A DNA stretch of 56,879 bases from an uncultured SAR86 cluster bacterium. Its GTDB lineage: Bacteria > Pseudomonadota > Gammaproteobacteria > Magnimaribacterales > D2472. Both the position numbers and the translations under genes were made by a program. Shown piece after piece: positions 46,734-55,820 of the stretch (position 1 is its first letter; every line of letters begins with the position of its first letter). A model generated the notes under the pieces. It did no database searches and was not told the DNA's origin. It saw only the letters and a program-made list of their open reading frames with translations. The stretch is from the NCBI GenBank assembly GCA_902547295.1, contig CACCNJ010000008.1:1-56879 (forward strand), given 5' to 3'.

Positions 46734-47947
46734 AATCTTTCAGGGACTTCCTTGGTGGTTTCATACTTTGTATAAATTGGCATTAGCAAGAAATATGCAA
46801 AATAAATTATTGTACAAATAACACTCATTGTTTTTCTTACTTCTGTTACTCCAACAGTTCCTAAATATCCAAGTGTTAAAAAGCTAACTCCGAACATAGT
46901 TATAGCAATCTTGCTATAAATTCCTTTATACCTAATTGAAGCAACCTTGCTTCTATCTAGCCATGGAACTATAAAGAAAATTGCCACTGCAGAAGCCATA
47001 ACAATTAAACCACCAAGTGGGTCTGGAATTGCTCTTAGCATTGTATAAAAAGGAGCGTAATACCACACAGGCGCAATATGATCTGGAGTTACTAATGGAT
47101 TTGCTTCTTGAAAATTTGCCATTTCAATGAAATAACCGCCTCCTTCAGGAAAAAAGAACATTATTATTGAAAATACTGTCATGAAAACACCGATTGCTAC
47201 TAATGCATTCAATACCTTATATGGGAAAAATGGCACGCTATCAAGAGGTACACCATCATCATCAAGATGTTCTTCAATATCAACTCCTTCTGGATTACCG
47301 GCGCCAACCTCATGAAGAGCAACTAAGTGAAGAAAAACTAGCGCAATCAAAACTAAAGGAAGTGCAACCACATGTAAAGCAAAAAATCTTGAAACTGTTA
47401 TGCCAGATATGTAATAGTCTCCTCTAACCCATAATTCTAATGATTCTCCAATATATGGAATTGCTCCGAATAGTGAAATGATTACTTGAGCTCCCCAATA
47501 TGACATCTGACCATATGGAAGAACATAACCAAGAAAGCCTTCCGCCATCATAGCAAGATAAATTGTGCATCCAAAAATCCAAACTAACTCTTTAGGTTTT
47601 TGATATGACCCATATAAAAGCCCTCTAAACATGTGAAGATATACTACTGCGAAAAATAATGATGCACCTGTTGTGTGCATGTATCTAATAACCCATCCAT
47701 AGTCAACGTCTCTCATAATATATTCAATAGAAGAAAAGGCTTGTTCCTCAGTATTGGAGTATGGCATTATCAACCATATTCCAGTAACAACCTGAATAAT
47801 TAGAGTAACCGCAGCCAATGCGCCAAATAAATACCAAAAGTTTACCTTTGAAGGAACCGGATGTTTTGAAAGATGTCTCTCAAAAGTGTTAACTATTGGA
47901 AGTCTTGTATTTATCCATGTAAATAATTTTCCAGCTATTTCAGTCAT
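46730..47947 (-). CDS. petB: Cytochrome b of the bc1 complex
   Basis: 405 aa, eight membrane helices. Heme-ligand histidines lie in RYMHTTGASLFFAVVYLHMFRG and FFALHVVALPLVLIALVFLHLVALHEVG. The quinol-site motif reads PVWY (HIAPVWYYAPFY) in place of the mitochondrial PEWY, a form I recall from other beta/gammaproteobacteria. It oxidises ubiquinol and pumps charge. Abuts petA. Confidence 0.98.
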   Translation of the reverse strand: MTEIAGKLFTWINTRLPIVNTFERHLSKHPVPSKVNFWYLFGALAAVTLIIQVVTGIWLIMPYSNTEEQAFSSIEYIMRDVDYGWVIRYMHTTGASLFFAVVYLHMFRGLLYGSYQKPKELVWIFGCTIYLAMMAEGFLGYVLPYGQMSYWGAQVIISLFGAIPYIGESLELWVRGDYYISGITVSRFFALHVVALPLVLIALVFLHLVALHEVGAGNPEGVDIEEHLDDDGVPLDSVPFFPYKVLNALVAIGVFMTVFSIIMFFFPEGGGYFIEMANFQEANPLVTPDHIAPVWYYAPFYTMLRAIPDPLGGLIVMASAVAIFFIVPWLDRSKVASIRYKGIYSKIAITMFGVSFLTLGYLGTVGVTEVRKTMSVICTIIYFAYFLLMPIYTKYETTKEVPERL

Positions 47948-48529
47948 TTATAACTCCTTATCCTCTCCAATTGTTAATATACTTCCATCGAACATATGGG
48001 GTGGTACTACGAGATTTGTTGGTGCAGGAACTCCTTTAAAAACTCTTCCAACAATATCAAACATTGAACCATGGCAAGGACAAAAAAATCCACCATTCCA
48101 TGTAGCATCCCAAGGCTTAGGTTCAATTTCAGGAAAATATTTTGGTGCGCAACCCAAATGAGTACATACACCAGAAAATACTGAATACTCTGGACTTTTT
48201 GATCTAGATGGATTTAGACCTCTGTAAGGTTCTTCAATCTGATCGCTATTTGGATCTGCTAATTTTGGCAAAGCTAAATCTAAGCTGGCAATACTTTCTT
48301 CAGTATGTCTAACAATAAAAACAGGTTGTTTTCTCCATGAAACTTGTATTTGTTGTCCGTATTGCATCTTAGAAACATCTAATTTAACTGCTGCACCTGC
48401 AGCTTTTGCCTTTGCACTTGGATTCCATGCAGCAATAAATGGAGTTGCAGCAAATGGTAAACCTGACAAACCAACTGCACTTGTTAGGCCAATTAATACT
48501 TTCCTTCTAGTTTTATCTTTATCTTGCAT
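47948..48529 (-). CDS. petA: Rieske iron-sulfur protein of the bc1 complex
   Basis: 193 aa. The N-terminus has a twin-arginine motif (TRRKVLIG) before a membrane helix, fitting Tat export. 2Fe-2S ligands: C122-T-H124 with C127 (CTHLGC) and C150, H153 with C152 (CPCHGS). It is the first gene of petABC-sspA, with a clear extended -10 promoter ahead. Confidence 0.98.
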   Translation of the reverse strand: MQDKDKTRRKVLIGLTSAVGLSGLPFAATPFIAAWNPSAKAKAAGAAVKLDVSKMQYGQQIQVSWRKQPVFIVRHTEESIASLDLALPKLADPNSDQIEEPYRGLNPSRSKSPEYSVFSGVCTHLGCAPKYFPEIEPKPWDATWNGGFFCPCHGSMFDIVGRVFKGVPAPTNLVVPPHMFDGSILTIGEDKEL

Positions 48530-48560
48530 TAAGGGTGTGTGCTACTCAAATAACGCAAAA

Positions 48561-48569
48561 ATTATACCA
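48561..48569 (-). promoter_or_regulatory. Extended -10 promoter of petABC-sspA
   Basis: On the minus strand TGG-TATAAT gives a full extended -10 (TGn plus consensus hexamer). No good -35 is seen. The start would fall near 48554, giving a leader of about 25 nt before petA. The 99-bp gap after rpsI holds no other clear signal. Confidence 0.7.
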
Positions 48570-48628
48570 TAAATATGTAATATAAAATCCGCTTATAATT
48601 AAAAATAAGTATGGCTTTTAAGCTATAT

Positions 48629-49021
48629 TTATCTCTTAGAAAATTGCTTACTTTTTCTAGCTTTTACCAGTCCAGGCTTCTTCCTTTCAACTCTTCTTGG
48701 ATCTCTTGTAAGCAAACCTGCTTTTTTAAGTTGTGGTCTTAATTCTTCATCAAAAGATGTAAGAGCTCTTGATATTCCATGTCTAATTGCACCGGCTTGT
48801 CCAAAACTTCCACCACCCTTAACTTTGATATTGATATCTAATTTTTCAGATAAATCAAGAAGCTCAAGTGGCTGCATTACCAACATCTGAGCAACTTTTC
48901 TACCAAAATACTCATCAAGCTTTCTATCATTAACAGATATATCACCTTTTCCTTTTTTTAAATAAACTCTTGCTGAGGAAGTTTTTCTTCTCCCAGTTGC
49001 ATAGAAAATCTCATTGCTCAT
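48629..49021 (-). CDS. rpsI: Ribosomal protein uS9
   Basis: 130 aa. [21 protein letters not shown] at the start and the basic C-terminus [24 protein letters not shown] that reaches the P-site tRNA are intact. Its ATG shares a base with the rplM stop. Confidence 0.98.
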   Translation of the reverse strand: MSNEIFYATGRRKTSSARVYLKKGKGDISVNDRKLDEYFGRKVAQMLVMQPLELLDLSEKLDINIKVKGGGSFGQAGAIRHGISRALTSFDEELRPQLKKAGLLTRDPRRVERKKPGLVKARKSKQFSKR

Positions 49022-49452
49022 TAGCTAGGATTCCACTCAGTTGGTTGTTGAGATTCGTGATCATGATTTGGACCTTGAAAAACTTTTAGTTTTTTAATTA
49101 TTGATTTTCCAAGTTTATTTTTTGGAAGCATTCCCTTAACAGCTTCTTCAATGACTCTTTCAGGATTCTTTTCGTTTAATTCCTTGAAAGTTTGTGATTT
49201 TAAGCCTCCAGGATATAAGGAATGGCGATAGTACATTTTGTTATTAAATTTAGATCCAGTAACTTTAATTTTCTCAGCGTTAATAACAATCACATAGTCA
49301 CCGCCGTCAGTATGGGGTGTGAATGTCGGTTTATCTTTACCTCTAATTTTATCAGCAATTTTAGTAGCAACTCGACCTAATACCCTATCAGTTGCATCTA
49401 CAACAAACCAATTTCTTTGCACTTCTTCTTTTTTTAAAGAGTATGTTTTCAT
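49021..49452 (-). CDS. rplM: Ribosomal protein uL13
   Basis: 143 aa from ATG 49452 ([21 protein letters not shown], aligning with the E. coli start); an ATG two codons upstream is possible. [27 protein letters not shown] and [11 protein letters not shown] are typical. Assembly-initiating 23S rRNA-binding protein. The 74-bp gap from zapE lacks a strong promoter signature. Confidence 0.97.
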   Translation of the reverse strand: MKTYSLKKEEVQRNWFVVDATDRVLGRVATKIADKIRGKDKPTFTPHTDGGDYVIVINAEKIKVTGSKFNNKMYYRHSLYPGGLKSQTFKELNEKNPERVIEEAVKGMLPKNKLGKSIIKKLKVFQGPNHDHESQQPTEWNPS

Positions 49453-49526
49453 AATCATTCAATTTGAGTAGCGAATATTAATGTTTAGAGCTAAATATAG
49501 CAATATTTATGTTAATTTTTATTAAA

Positions 49527-50576
49527 CTAATTATTAGTTAAATATTCTTGTGTTCTCATTTCGGATAGTCTACTTTTGCATCTAACCCAAAGATTCTCAA
49601 TCTTTGAGCCTGAATAGATACTTTCAATAGCAATATCATTAAAGAAAAACTTAATTTTTGTTCTATTTGTATATGTTATATCTATAAATGATATAAATCT
49701 TCTTACAATGTCAATCGTATCATCATTATTTTTTTTAAAATTACTTATAAATATCCAATCGAATTTATTAGAAATATAAGTATAGTCCTTGGATCCTGTA
49801 GCTTCCCTAAAAAAGTCGTTGAATTCAATCCAAAGAATATTATTAGAAACAAGTTTACAGCTAAATTTTCTATCGTTAATTAATATTTGATCTGATTTTT
49901 GTTGATCCAAACCAAAATTATCAATTATGAACTTAAATATTTCCTCATCTGGAATAATTTTATTACTATCATACTCGTCAAATTTAATTATATTTCTTGT
50001 TCTATAATCTATGTCTCCGTCAAGTTTATGAATATTTACATTTTTTAAAAATATCTTAAAGGAGGCTAAAAATTTTTGTCTTTGAAGTCCATCAAGATAC
50101 AAATCATTAGGATGTGCATTTGAAGTCAATATTATTTTTATTCCATGCCCTGAAATAAGTTTCAACAGGTCTCCTATAATCATTGCATCAGCAACGTCTT
50201 CAACCTGAAATTCATCTATAAATATTATGCTGGTGTCTTTAGTTAAAGTTTTAGATATTTTTAATAGCGGATTTTTTACTCCAGAATTTTTATTTAGTTG
50301 ATCATGTATATGGCTCATCAAATCTATGTAATGAAAGCTTTTTATATCATCTCTTTTCAGCTCTTTAAGATATGTTTTTGTTATTAGGGTTTTTCCTCTT
50401 CCAACATCACCCCAAATATATGTTCCCAATAAATTATCTTTAGAGAATACTTTTTTAAATGAAAATTTATTTGAAATATTCATCTTACATAGCTTTTCAA
50501 TTAGATTTATTTGAGACAAATCTGGATTAGCTCCTTGGTTTTTCAGAGTATCGATGATATTTTTAACGTTAGGCAT
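49527..50576 (-). CDS. zapE: ZapE, AFG1-like divisome ATPase
   Basis: 349 aa. Walker A GDVGRGKT at 56-63, Walker B FIDEFQ at 119-124 and the sensor region LTSNAHPNDLYLDGLQRQKFL mark the AFG1/ZapE family. In E. coli ZapE acts on the Z ring late in constriction. It precedes rplM as in E. coli. Its ATG is one base from the divergent protease ATG, so its promoter must lie inside that gene. Confidence 0.95.
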   Translation of the reverse strand: MPNVKNIIDTLKNQGANPDLSQINLIEKLCKMNISNKFSFKKVFSKDNLLGTYIWGDVGRGKTLITKTYLKELKRDDIKSFHYIDLMSHIHDQLNKNSGVKNPLLKISKTLTKDTSIIFIDEFQVEDVADAMIIGDLLKLISGHGIKIILTSNAHPNDLYLDGLQRQKFLASFKIFLKNVNIHKLDGDIDYRTRNIIKFDEYDSNKIIPDEEIFKFIIDNFGLDQQKSDQILINDRKFSCKLVSNNILWIEFNDFFREATGSKDYTYISNKFDWIFISNFKKNNDDTIDIVRRFISFIDITYTNRTKIKFFFNDIAIESIYSGSKIENLWVRCKSRLSEMRTQEYLTNN

Positions 50577-50577
50577 T

Positions 50578-51564
50578 ATGAAATCTTTTCAAATTAATTT
50601 TCTAAATTATCTTTTGGTGATTATTATTACATTTGCAGGCACATGGTACTTTATATCTAATGATAAAAACAAATTGGTTTTAGCGTCAGAAAAATCAATA
50701 CCCTCAGTTGTAACTGTTATATCGAATCAAAATAAGACTTTTTCTAACAATAGAAATGGCATTGGATCTGGGGTAATTTTTTCTGAAGATGGTTATATTG
50801 TTACGAACTTACATATCATATCCGGAGATGACATATATATTAAGCTAGAGGATGGTAATAACTATCCTGCAAGCATAATTGGTGTAGATCAAAATACAGA
50901 TATAGCAGTTCTTAAAATAATACCTGATGAAAAACTAAACCCCATAAATTTTGCAAATTCTGATGAATTAAAAATAGGTGACGATGTGCTTGCGATTGGT
51001 AATCCATATGGAATTGGAATTTCAGTCTCAAATGGAATTATTAGTGCGACAGGGAGAGATTATGGAAATCCTTATTTACAATTAATCCAAACAGATGCTG
51101 CAATAAATCCAGGAAATTCTGGCGGAGCATTAATAAATTCAAATGGTAATTTGGTTGGTATTAACTCTAAAATTTTTTCAAGAACTGGAGCATATCAAGG
51201 TATAGGGTTTGCAATACCATCAAACCTGGTTGTTCAAATTGCAACTCAGCTAATTAGATTTGGTGAGCTTCAAAGTCTTTGGATAGGTAATTTTAGAGTT
51301 GCAAAAATTAGGATAAATAAAGGTGGTTTTGTCAGTAGTGGATTGAGAATTATTGAGATGCAAAATAAAGGTCCTTTGTTTGAAAAAGGTGTAAGAGTAA
51401 ATGATGTTATCCTCAGCATAAATGATAAAACAGCAAGTTGGAGTAATTTAACGAGTTCTTTGAAATTTGCCACACTTGGTGAAAATTTAAGCATTGAAAT
51501 CTTAAATCAAAAAAATGAAATAGTATCTATAGATTTTGACTCTTACACTGAAAAATCTAACTAG
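50578..51564 (+). CDS. degS: DegS/HtrA-like membrane-anchored serine protease
   Basis: 328 aa from ATG 50578, four bases after TTAGG. One N-terminal membrane anchor (about 8-25), trypsin-like domain with H79 (TNLH), D108 (NTDIAV) and S181 (NPGNSGGAL), then a single PDZ domain from about 235. One PDZ and an anchor fit DegS/AlgW, which starts the sigma-E envelope-stress cascade, not the two-PDZ DegP. Next to zapE and murA, as in relatives. No RseA is in the window to confirm the role. Its stop interlocks with murA. Confidence 0.88.
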   Translation: MKSFQINFLNYLLVIIITFAGTWYFISNDKNKLVLASEKSIPSVVTVISNQNKTFSNNRNGIGSGVIFSEDGYIVTNLHIISGDDIYIKLEDGNNYPASIIGVDQNTDIAVLKIIPDEKLNPINFANSDELKIGDDVLAIGNPYGIGISVSNGIISATGRDYGNPYLQLIQTDAAINPGNSGGALINSNGNLVGINSKIFSRTGAYQGIGFAIPSNLVVQIATQLIRFGELQSLWIGNFRVAKIRINKGGFVSSGLRIIEMQNKGPLFEKGVRVNDVILSINDKTASWSNLTSSLKFATLGENLSIEILNQKNEIVSIDFDSYTEKSN

Positions 51565-52816
51565 GAAGTCTTACTATATTTGCACCTAAATAATTTAATT
51601 TTTCCTCGATTCTCTCATATCCACGATCTATATGATAAATTCTATCTACGACTGTCTCACCTTTAGCACACAGCCCAGCAAGTATTAAGCTTGCAGATGC
51701 TCTTAAGTCTGTTGCCATAACTTCAGCACCATATAATGACTTTACTCCTTTAATGATTGCATGATTACCGTTAACCGAAATATCACATCCCATTCTGTTT
51801 AGTTCAAGAATATGCATAAATCTATTTTCAAAGATAGTCTCATAAATATTAGCAGTACCGCTTGAAATCGCATTTATAACAGAAAATTGAGCTTGCATAT
51901 CTGTTGGAAATTCAGGAAAAGGTGCTGTTGTGATATCTACTGGATCAGGAATATCATTCGTCATGATAAATGAAATGGAATCTTCATCATAGTCAACTTT
52001 TGCACCAGTATTAATTAATTTATCAATAACTTTCATAAGCCTATTTGGATTAATACCTTCAATTTTTATGTCTCCTTTTGTTACTGCTGCAGCTGCAAGA
52101 TAAGTTCCAGCTTCTATTCTGTCGGCAGGTATTTCAAATGAAGTTCCACTTAGTTTTTCGACGCCTTGGATAGTGATCTTATCTGATCCTGCCCCATCAA
52201 TTTTTGCTCCCATCGAGTTTAACATATCGGCCAAATCAGCAATCTCTGGTTCCTTTGCAACATTTAATAAAGTTGTTTTGCCCTCTGCAAGTGTTGCAGC
52301 CATCATTAAATTTTCAGTGCCTGTAACAGTAACTCCATCGAATCTAATATCTGCACCTTTTAAACTTTTTGCCGATGCTTCAATATAACCATTTTTTAAA
52401 ACTATCTCAGCTCCCATTTGCCTAAGAGAATCAAGATGATAATTTACAGGCCGTGATCCAATAGCACAACCTCCAGGAAGTGCTATTCTTGCTTTACCAT
52501 ATTTAGCAAGCAAAGGACCTAAAACTAATATTGAAGCTCTCATTGTTTTTACTAATTCATACCTAGCTTCAATATCTTTGAGATTATTTGATTCTATTGT
52601 GAAGTTCATATCTTCATCTAATAAGATGTCAGCACCCATTGAACCTAAAAGCTCAAACATTGTGGTTATGTCTTGAAGATATGGAAGATTTTTTAAAGTA
52701 ACTTTTTCATCAGACAAAATCGTCGACGAAATCATAGGTAAGGCTGCATTTTTTGCGCCTGAACATGTTATTTTTCCAGAGAGTTGATTCCCTCCTTTGA
52801 TTAATAACTTCTCCAT
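51557..52816 (-). CDS. murA: MurA, UDP-GlcNAc enolpyruvyl transferase
   Basis: 419 aa, full length. GAKNAALPMISSTIL with the catalytic-site lysine, the active-site loop GGCAIGSRPVNYHLDSLRQMGAEI with the Cys that fosfomycin alkylates, and RASASLILAGLCAKGETVVDRIYHIDRGYE. It is the committed step from UDP-GlcNAc to peptidoglycan. It follows ibaG as in the mla-ibaG-murA cluster. Confidence 0.98.
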   Translation of the reverse strand: MEKLLIKGGNQLSGKITCSGAKNAALPMISSTILSDEKVTLKNLPYLQDITTMFELLGSMGADILLDEDMNFTIESNNLKDIEARYELVKTMRASILVLGPLLAKYGKARIALPGGCAIGSRPVNYHLDSLRQMGAEIVLKNGYIEASAKSLKGADIRFDGVTVTGTENLMMAATLAEGKTTLLNVAKEPEIADLADMLNSMGAKIDGAGSDKITIQGVEKLSGTSFEIPADRIEAGTYLAAAAVTKGDIKIEGINPNRLMKVIDKLINTGAKVDYDEDSISFIMTNDIPDPVDITTAPFPEFPTDMQAQFSVINAISSGTANIYETIFENRFMHILELNRMGCDISVNGNHAIIKGVKSLYGAEVMATDLRASASLILAGLCAKGETVVDRIYHIDRGYERIEEKLNYLGANIVRLPS

Positions 52817-52817
52817 A

Positions 52818-53033
52818 TTAGAAAGTCTTTGTCTCTAAACTTAAAGCATGTAATTCACCTGATTGAAATTTATCTTCCAAAAGCCTCATAACTGTTTTAT
52901 GTTGATCTATAAGAGACATACCTGAAAATGTGCTAGATGTAACAACTAGTTTCAAATTACATGAATCGCCTTCAAAGCTACATTTTGCATCATCAATACT
53001 AGCAGTAATAATTTTCTTAATTATATCTTCCAT
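52818..53033 (-). CDS. ibaG: IbaG/BolA-family protein
   Basis: 71 aa from ATG 53033, which directly follows the mlaC stop; a longer in-frame version would run back into mlaC. BolA-fold features: IIKKIITASIDDAKCSFEGDSCNLKLVV, then LIDQHKTVMRLLEDKFQSGELHALSLETKT. BolA-type proteins work with monothiol glutaredoxins and Fe-S clusters. Position between mlaC and murA matches IbaG (YrbA). Confidence 0.9.
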   Translation of the reverse strand: MEDIIKKIITASIDDAKCSFEGDSCNLKLVVTSSTFSGMSLIDQHKTVMRLLEDKFQSGELHALSLETKTF

Positions 53034-53034
53034 A

Positions 53035-53676
53035 TTATGAAATACCTGCATCGCCTGCATCAGAAACCCAATTTTTTAATGTTAGTTCAATGTCTTCATC
53101 ATGAGATATAGCAAGTGCTTGAAATTGATTTCGAAAAGTTAGGCCAAGATTTACACCATTAATAATAATATTCACAATTTTCCATCCATTATTACTTTTC
53201 CTAAGCTTATATGATATTGGATATTCGCTTGTGCCTGTATTTAAAATTTGTTTAACCTCGACATTACTTTCAAAACTTTCAAATTTTTTTGATAAAAAGT
53301 CGTCTTCTGGAAATTCAGTTGAAATAGTTGATTCACCCCATTGAGCAAGTGTTTCTGCGTAGGTATCTAAAAGTGAGTCTTTGAATATCTCAATAAACTC
53401 ACCTCTTTGCTCTTTCGTTGCCAGAAGATAATATTTTTTTCCCATAACACTAGCTGAAACCCTTCTAAAATCTATCATAGGTTCAAAAATTTCTTTAATT
53501 TTGTTTTCATAAGCTTCTCTGTTAGATTCAAATAGATTGGAGTTTGATGTAAGAACTTTAACCATATCCTGAGCATTGGAATCTATAAAAATATATGGAT
53601 TTTCTGCAGTGTAAATGTTGTTTATATTAAAAATGAGCAAAAAAAGAAATAAATATTTTTTGAGTGTATGCAACAT
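53035..53676 (-). CDS. mlaC: MlaC, periplasmic phospholipid-shuttle protein
   Basis: 213 aa. Signal peptide (core about 6-20), then the Tol/Ttg2-type MlaC fold: IKEIFEPMIDFRRVSASVMGKKYYLLATKEQRGEFIEIFKDSLLDTYAETLAQW and WKIVNIIINGVNLGLTFRNQF. It carries phospholipids between MlaA and MlaFEDB. None of mlaF, mlaE, mlaD or mlaB is beside it. The start has no ribosome site; a TATAAT ends six bases before the ATG. Confidence 0.94.
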   Translation of the reverse strand: MLHTLKKYLFLFLLIFNINNIYTAENPYIFIDSNAQDMVKVLTSNSNLFESNREAYENKIKEIFEPMIDFRRVSASVMGKKYYLLATKEQRGEFIEIFKDSLLDTYAETLAQWGESTISTEFPEDDFLSKKFESFESNVEVKQILNTGTSEYPISYKLRKSNNGWKIVNIIINGVNLGLTFRNQFQALAISHDEDIELTLKNWVSDAGDAGIS

Positions 53677-53682
53677 TAGACT

Positions 53683-53691
53683 ATTATAACA
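53683..53691 (-). promoter_or_regulatory. Extended -10 promoter giving a leaderless mlaC mRNA
   Basis: Minus strand TGT-TATAAT followed by AGTCTA and the mlaC ATG (53676). The full extended -10 consensus and six-base spacing place the start site on the A of ATG. It lies in the 45-bp spacer shared with kdsD. Confidence 0.7.
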
Positions 53692-53721
53692 TTAGGGATT
53701 AAATAAATTTTTAAGTTTAAG

Positions 53722-54687
53722 ATGAAAAAATATAACTATATAGCCTCTGCAAAAAGAACCTTAAAAATTGAATCAGAATCAATTCAATCAATATCTAATC
53801 AATTGGATAGTTCATTTGTAGAACTTTGCGATAAGGTTTTAAATTGTGATGGAAAATTTGTAATCATGGGAGTTGGTAAGTCAGGTCATGTTGCGCAAAA
53901 AATTTCTGCAACTTTATCCAGCACCGGTACTCCATCAATATTTATTCATCCAACTGAAGCTGCCCATGGTGACATGGGATTAATAAATAAAAAAGATATT
54001 GTTATGCTAATTTCCAATTCGGGTGAAACAGATGAGATTATAAATATACTATCTTCATTAAAAAGGCATGCAAAAGAAATAGTCTCATTAACTAGTAATA
54101 ATAAATCACCTATAGCAAAGTTTGCTGATATTAAGATACAAATAAAGTCTAAAAAAGAGGCCTGCCCTCTTGATTTGGCACCAACATCTTCCACTACAAA
54201 TGCTTTAGCTTTTGGTGATGCTTTGGCAATAGCTCTACTTGAAGCAAAAGGCTTTACTAAAAAAGATTTTGCTTCATCACATCCAGCAGGAAAACTAGGA
54301 AAAAAACTTATTACACAAGTTCAAGATTTAATGCACAAAGGAAATAAAGTTCCAAAAGTCAATCTAAATACTGTTTTAGACAAAGCGTTAATTGAAATAA
54401 CAAAAAAAAATCTAGGCATAACTTTGGTTACAAATAAGTCAAAGATTGTTGGAATTTTCACTGATGGTGACTTAAGAAGATGTATTAATAAAAAAATAGA
54501 CATTCAGAAAACAAAAATTAAAGATGTTATGACAAAAACTTTTAAGACGGTTGATTCAAATGCACTTGCTGTAGATGCTGCAAAAATAATGGAAAAGAAT
54601 AAAATTTTTACTTTAGTTGTGCTTGAAAAAAATAAATATATTGGAGTTTTGTCAATGCATGACTTGATTGAAGCTAGGATACTTTAA
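53722..54687 (+). CDS. kdsD: KdsD, arabinose-5-phosphate isomerase
   Basis: 321 aa. SIS domain with FVIMGVGKSGHVAQKISATLSSTGTPS and HPTEAAHGDMG, then two CBS motifs (VPKVNLNTVLDKALIEITKKNLGITLV and FKTVDSNALAVDAAKIMEKNKIFTLVV). It supplies arabinose-5-phosphate to KdsA. It heads the kdsD-lptA-lptB-rpoN unit. kdsC and lptC, normally next, are missing. Confidence 0.97.
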   Translation: MKKYNYIASAKRTLKIESESIQSISNQLDSSFVELCDKVLNCDGKFVIMGVGKSGHVAQKISATLSSTGTPSIFIHPTEAAHGDMGLINKKDIVMLISNSGETDEIINILSSLKRHAKEIVSLTSNNKSPIAKFADIKIQIKSKKEACPLDLAPTSSTTNALAFGDALAIALLEAKGFTKKDFASSHPAGKLGKKLITQVQDLMHKGNKVPKVNLNTVLDKALIEITKKNLGITLVTNKSKIVGIFTDGDLRRCINKKIDIQKTKIKDVMTKTFKTVDSNALAVDAAKIMEKNKIFTLVVLEKNKYIGVLSMHDLIEARIL

Positions 54688-55104
54688 TTGAAAAATAAAT
54701 ACTTAATTATAATTCCTTTTTTTTTATTTATACTTGATCTAAATTCAAAAAGTCTCGCTAGTGAAGTGAAAATTCAATCTGATAAAGTTGAGTTTTTAAA
54801 TGATTCAAAAAATATAAGCTTTCTTTCCAATGTGAATATAAATTCTAGTTACGTTGAAATTTCTGCTAGCTCAGCAATTTATGATGATAAAAAAGAAGTA
54901 ATTTCAATTTCAGGTGATCCAAGTACAATCAAATCACACAAAGAAAATAACTTTTTTAATGGAGAGGCAGAAAAGATACTTTTTTTTAGTGACGAAAAGA
55001 TACACCTAGTTGGAAATGCCTCAATTAAATTCGAAAAAATTTCTATCAGCTCAAATTTAATCATCTTTAATCCAAAAACTGGCAAGATAACCTCGGATAA
55101 ATAA
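54688..55104 (+). CDS. lptA: LptA, periplasmic LPS-bridge protein
   Basis: 138 aa from a TTG start that directly follows the kdsD stop, with AGGA eight bases upstream. Signal peptide to about 25 (SLASEV), then OstA-like beta repeats: IQSDKVEFLNDSKNISFLSNVNI, ASSAIYDDKKEVISISGDPSTIK and LVGNASIKFEKISISSNLIIFNPKTGKI. It forms the periplasmic bridge carrying LPS from LptBFGC to LptDE. Two bases from lptB. Confidence 0.92.
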   Translation: MKNKYLIIIPFFLFILDLNSKSLASEVKIQSDKVEFLNDSKNISFLSNVNINSSYVEISASSAIYDDKKEVISISGDPSTIKSHKENNFFNGEAEKILFFSDEKIHLVGNASIKFEKISISSNLIIFNPKTGKITSDK

Positions 55105-55106
55105 AA

Positions 55107-55820
55107 ATGTTAGAAATAATTAATGTATTCAAATCGATTAAAGAAAAAAAAATTATTTCAGATATATCTTTTAATGTAAATTATGGAGAAATTTTCGGTT
55201 TGTTGGGGCCCAATGGTGCAGGTAAAACCTCAACCTTTTACATAATTGCTGGCCTAATAAATGCTGATAATGGGAAAGTAGTCCTTGAAAAAGAAGATAT
55301 AACAACAATGCCAATGCATCTGAGATCAAATCTTGGATTAAAGTATTTACCTCAAGAACCCTCTATATTTCTTAACCTTACTGTTAGAGAAAACCTATAT
55401 GGACTTGCCGAACTTTCATTTAAAAGTAAGGCAGAAATAAAAAAATTTATTGATACATCAATTGAGGAATTTGATCTATCAGATATCTTAAATCTAAAAG
55501 GTAGGCAGTTGTCAGGCGGTCAAAGAAGAAGAGTTGAAATTGCCAGAACTCTCGCATCTAAACCTAAAATTATCTTGTTGGATGAGCCGTTTGCAGGCAT
55601 TGATCCAATTGCAATAGAAGATATTAAAAATGTTCTTATAAAGTTATCGAAAAAAAATATTGGAATTTTAATTACAGATCATAATGTTAGAGAAACTCTA
55701 GAAATATGTAATCAAGCTGCAATTATTAATAATGGTGAACTAATTGCAGAAGGTGATAAAAAAAGTCTGATTAACAATGATTTAGTTAAAAAGGTTTATC
55801 TTGGAGATATGTATTCATAA
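55107..55820 (+). CDS. lptB: LptB, ATPase of the LPS exporter
   Basis: 237 aa. ABC ATPase: Walker A GPNGAGKT at 34-41, Q-loop LPQEPSIF, signature LSGGQ at 135-139, Walker B IILLDE at 155-160, and ITDHNVRETL with the switch histidine. It powers LPS extraction with LptFG. It directly precedes rpoN, as in most gammaproteobacteria. Confidence 0.98.
   Translation: MLEIINVFKSIKEKKIISDISFNVNYGEIFGLLGPNGAGKTSTFYIIAGLINADNGKVVLEKEDITTMPMHLRSNLGLKYLPQEPSIFLNLTVRENLYGLAELSFKSKAEIKKFIDTSIEEFDLSDILNLKGRQLSGGQRRRVEIARTLASKPKIILLDEPFAGIDPIAIEDIKNVLIKLSKKNIGILITDHNVRETLEICNQAAIINNGELIAEGDKKSLINNDLVKKVYLGDMYS

Noticed and set aside
46730-47947. PVWY in place of PEWY in cytochrome b as a novel quinol site
   Set aside because: I recall this form from other beta/gammaproteobacterial bc1 complexes, so it is not unusual.
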